The notes under the pieces are model-generated. The model was not told where the DNA came from. It searched no databases and worked only from the letters and a program-made list of their open reading frames with translations. Made by a program: the position numbers and the translations under genes. A stretch of DNA of 64,000 bases, taken from positions 21,099,160 to 21,163,159 of the forward strand of contig OZ024927.1 in assembly GCA_964017235.1 (NCBI GenBank), in the 5' to 3' direction. This stretch comes from Sabellastarte sp. h YS-2021 (lineage: Eukaryota > Annelida > Polychaeta > Sabellida > Sabellidae). The stretch's first letter is position 1. Every line of letters starts with the position of its first letter. Below are positions 63,639 through 64,000 of this stretch, piece by piece.

Positions 63639-64000
63639 ATGCACCTCTTGCATTTTGCCGTTTACCTCATATTGACTGGCATCAGAGTCTGTGACTCATC
63701 TGAACCTACCATGCACTCAGGTCATCATGTGATCATTGAGTCGGGGATTCACCCATGTGTAGATAGCATCAATTTTGCCTATCTGGCTTTCCAGGGTCAC
63801 TGTCGAAGGGTGACACATAGTTTTCGGAATGTAAGTCCGTGGACATCATTGCTCCTAGCTCTTTCGGGTGATATTAGTCTCAATCCAGGCCCTGGTTCTA
63901 GATCTCTTAATGGTTGTCTTCTCAACGTTAGATCTATCAGAAATCAATCGGCTTCCTTTCTGGAGTTCGTCAAAGATAACAATGCTGATCTTATAGCGGT
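63639..64000 (+). CDS. LINE ORF2 N-terminus (endonuclease start), cut by window edge
   Basis: The frame is open from an ATG at 63639 through the last base (120 codons). The signature SGDISLNPGPGS followed by GCLLNVRSIRNQ and FVKDNNADLIAV is the leader and first APE-endonuclease block of L2/CR1/Jockey-group ORF2 proteins. Upstream residues (from MHLLHFAVYL) resemble the hydrophobic leader often seen before GDI-x-x-NPGP. The start is the first ATG in this open frame but may not be the used one. In this family the enzyme nicks target DNA for reverse transcription. Confidence 0.82.
   Translation, partial: MHLLHFAVYLILTGIRVCDSSEPTMHSGHHVIIESGIHPCVDSINFAYLAFQGHCRRVTHSFRNVSPWTSLLLALSGDISLNPGPGSRSLNGCLLNVRSIRNQSASFLEFVKDNNADLIA

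Overview
This is animal (metazoan) genomic DNA, not bacterial. It is intron-rich and AT-rich, and repeats of several classes fill most of it. The mix of DIRS and Ngaro tyrosine-recombinase retrotransposons, L2/CR1-like LINEs, tRNA-derived SINEs, hAT-like MITEs, and array-plus-hairpin elements resembling the 'pearl' or Helitron-like (HINE) elements described from bivalves suggests a marine lophotrochozoan, probably a mollusc. That assignment is an inference; nothing here fixes the species.

One host gene is recognisable. Eleven short exons on the minus strand, from about 48.1 kb down to 12.7 kb, have good splice sites. From the third exon onward all eight junctions keep reading phase. They encode about 490 residues of a large lipid transfer protein (vitellogenin / MTP / apolipophorin superfamily): a vitellogenin-N helical region (LGSLL and LGNAAHP segments), then a section I cannot place. 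The 5' exons should lie beyond the right edge, and the 3' exons to the left of 12.7 kb or beyond the left edge. Its introns are packed with mobile DNA.

Layout: 1-5445 is a DIRS element on the minus strand with three open, overlapping ORFs (ORF1, RT-RNase H, tyrosine recombinase) that runs off the left edge. 5446-7784 is the 5' part of a different DIRS element, which the first one abuts or interrupts. 7785-10.4 kb is a 321-bp tandem array ending in a hairpin. 10.5-12.25 kb holds an element carrying a 145-bp array rich in AGGTCA repeats. 12.7-48.1 kb is the lipid transfer protein gene. One of its introns contains a decayed DIRS element (14292-21620) with inverted terminal repeats and an internal complementary region. 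That element is interrupted by a hAT-like element, which is itself interrupted by a MITE. 48.4-50.2 kb is a 5'-truncated LINE. 50.5-54.1 kb holds tandem-array elements. 54.75-61.86 kb is a Ngaro-type element with split direct repeats, inserted in a 169-bp satellite (54.6-54.75 and 61.87-62.88 kb). 63.6-64.0 kb is the start of another LINE ORF.

The retrotransposon genes form replication modules: ORF1/gag structural protein, RT-RNase H for reverse transcription, and tyrosine recombinase for integrating a circular intermediate. Only the DIRS copy at 1-5445 looks undamaged within the window. The Ngaro copy has a stop codon in gag and two frameshifts in pol, but an open recombinase.
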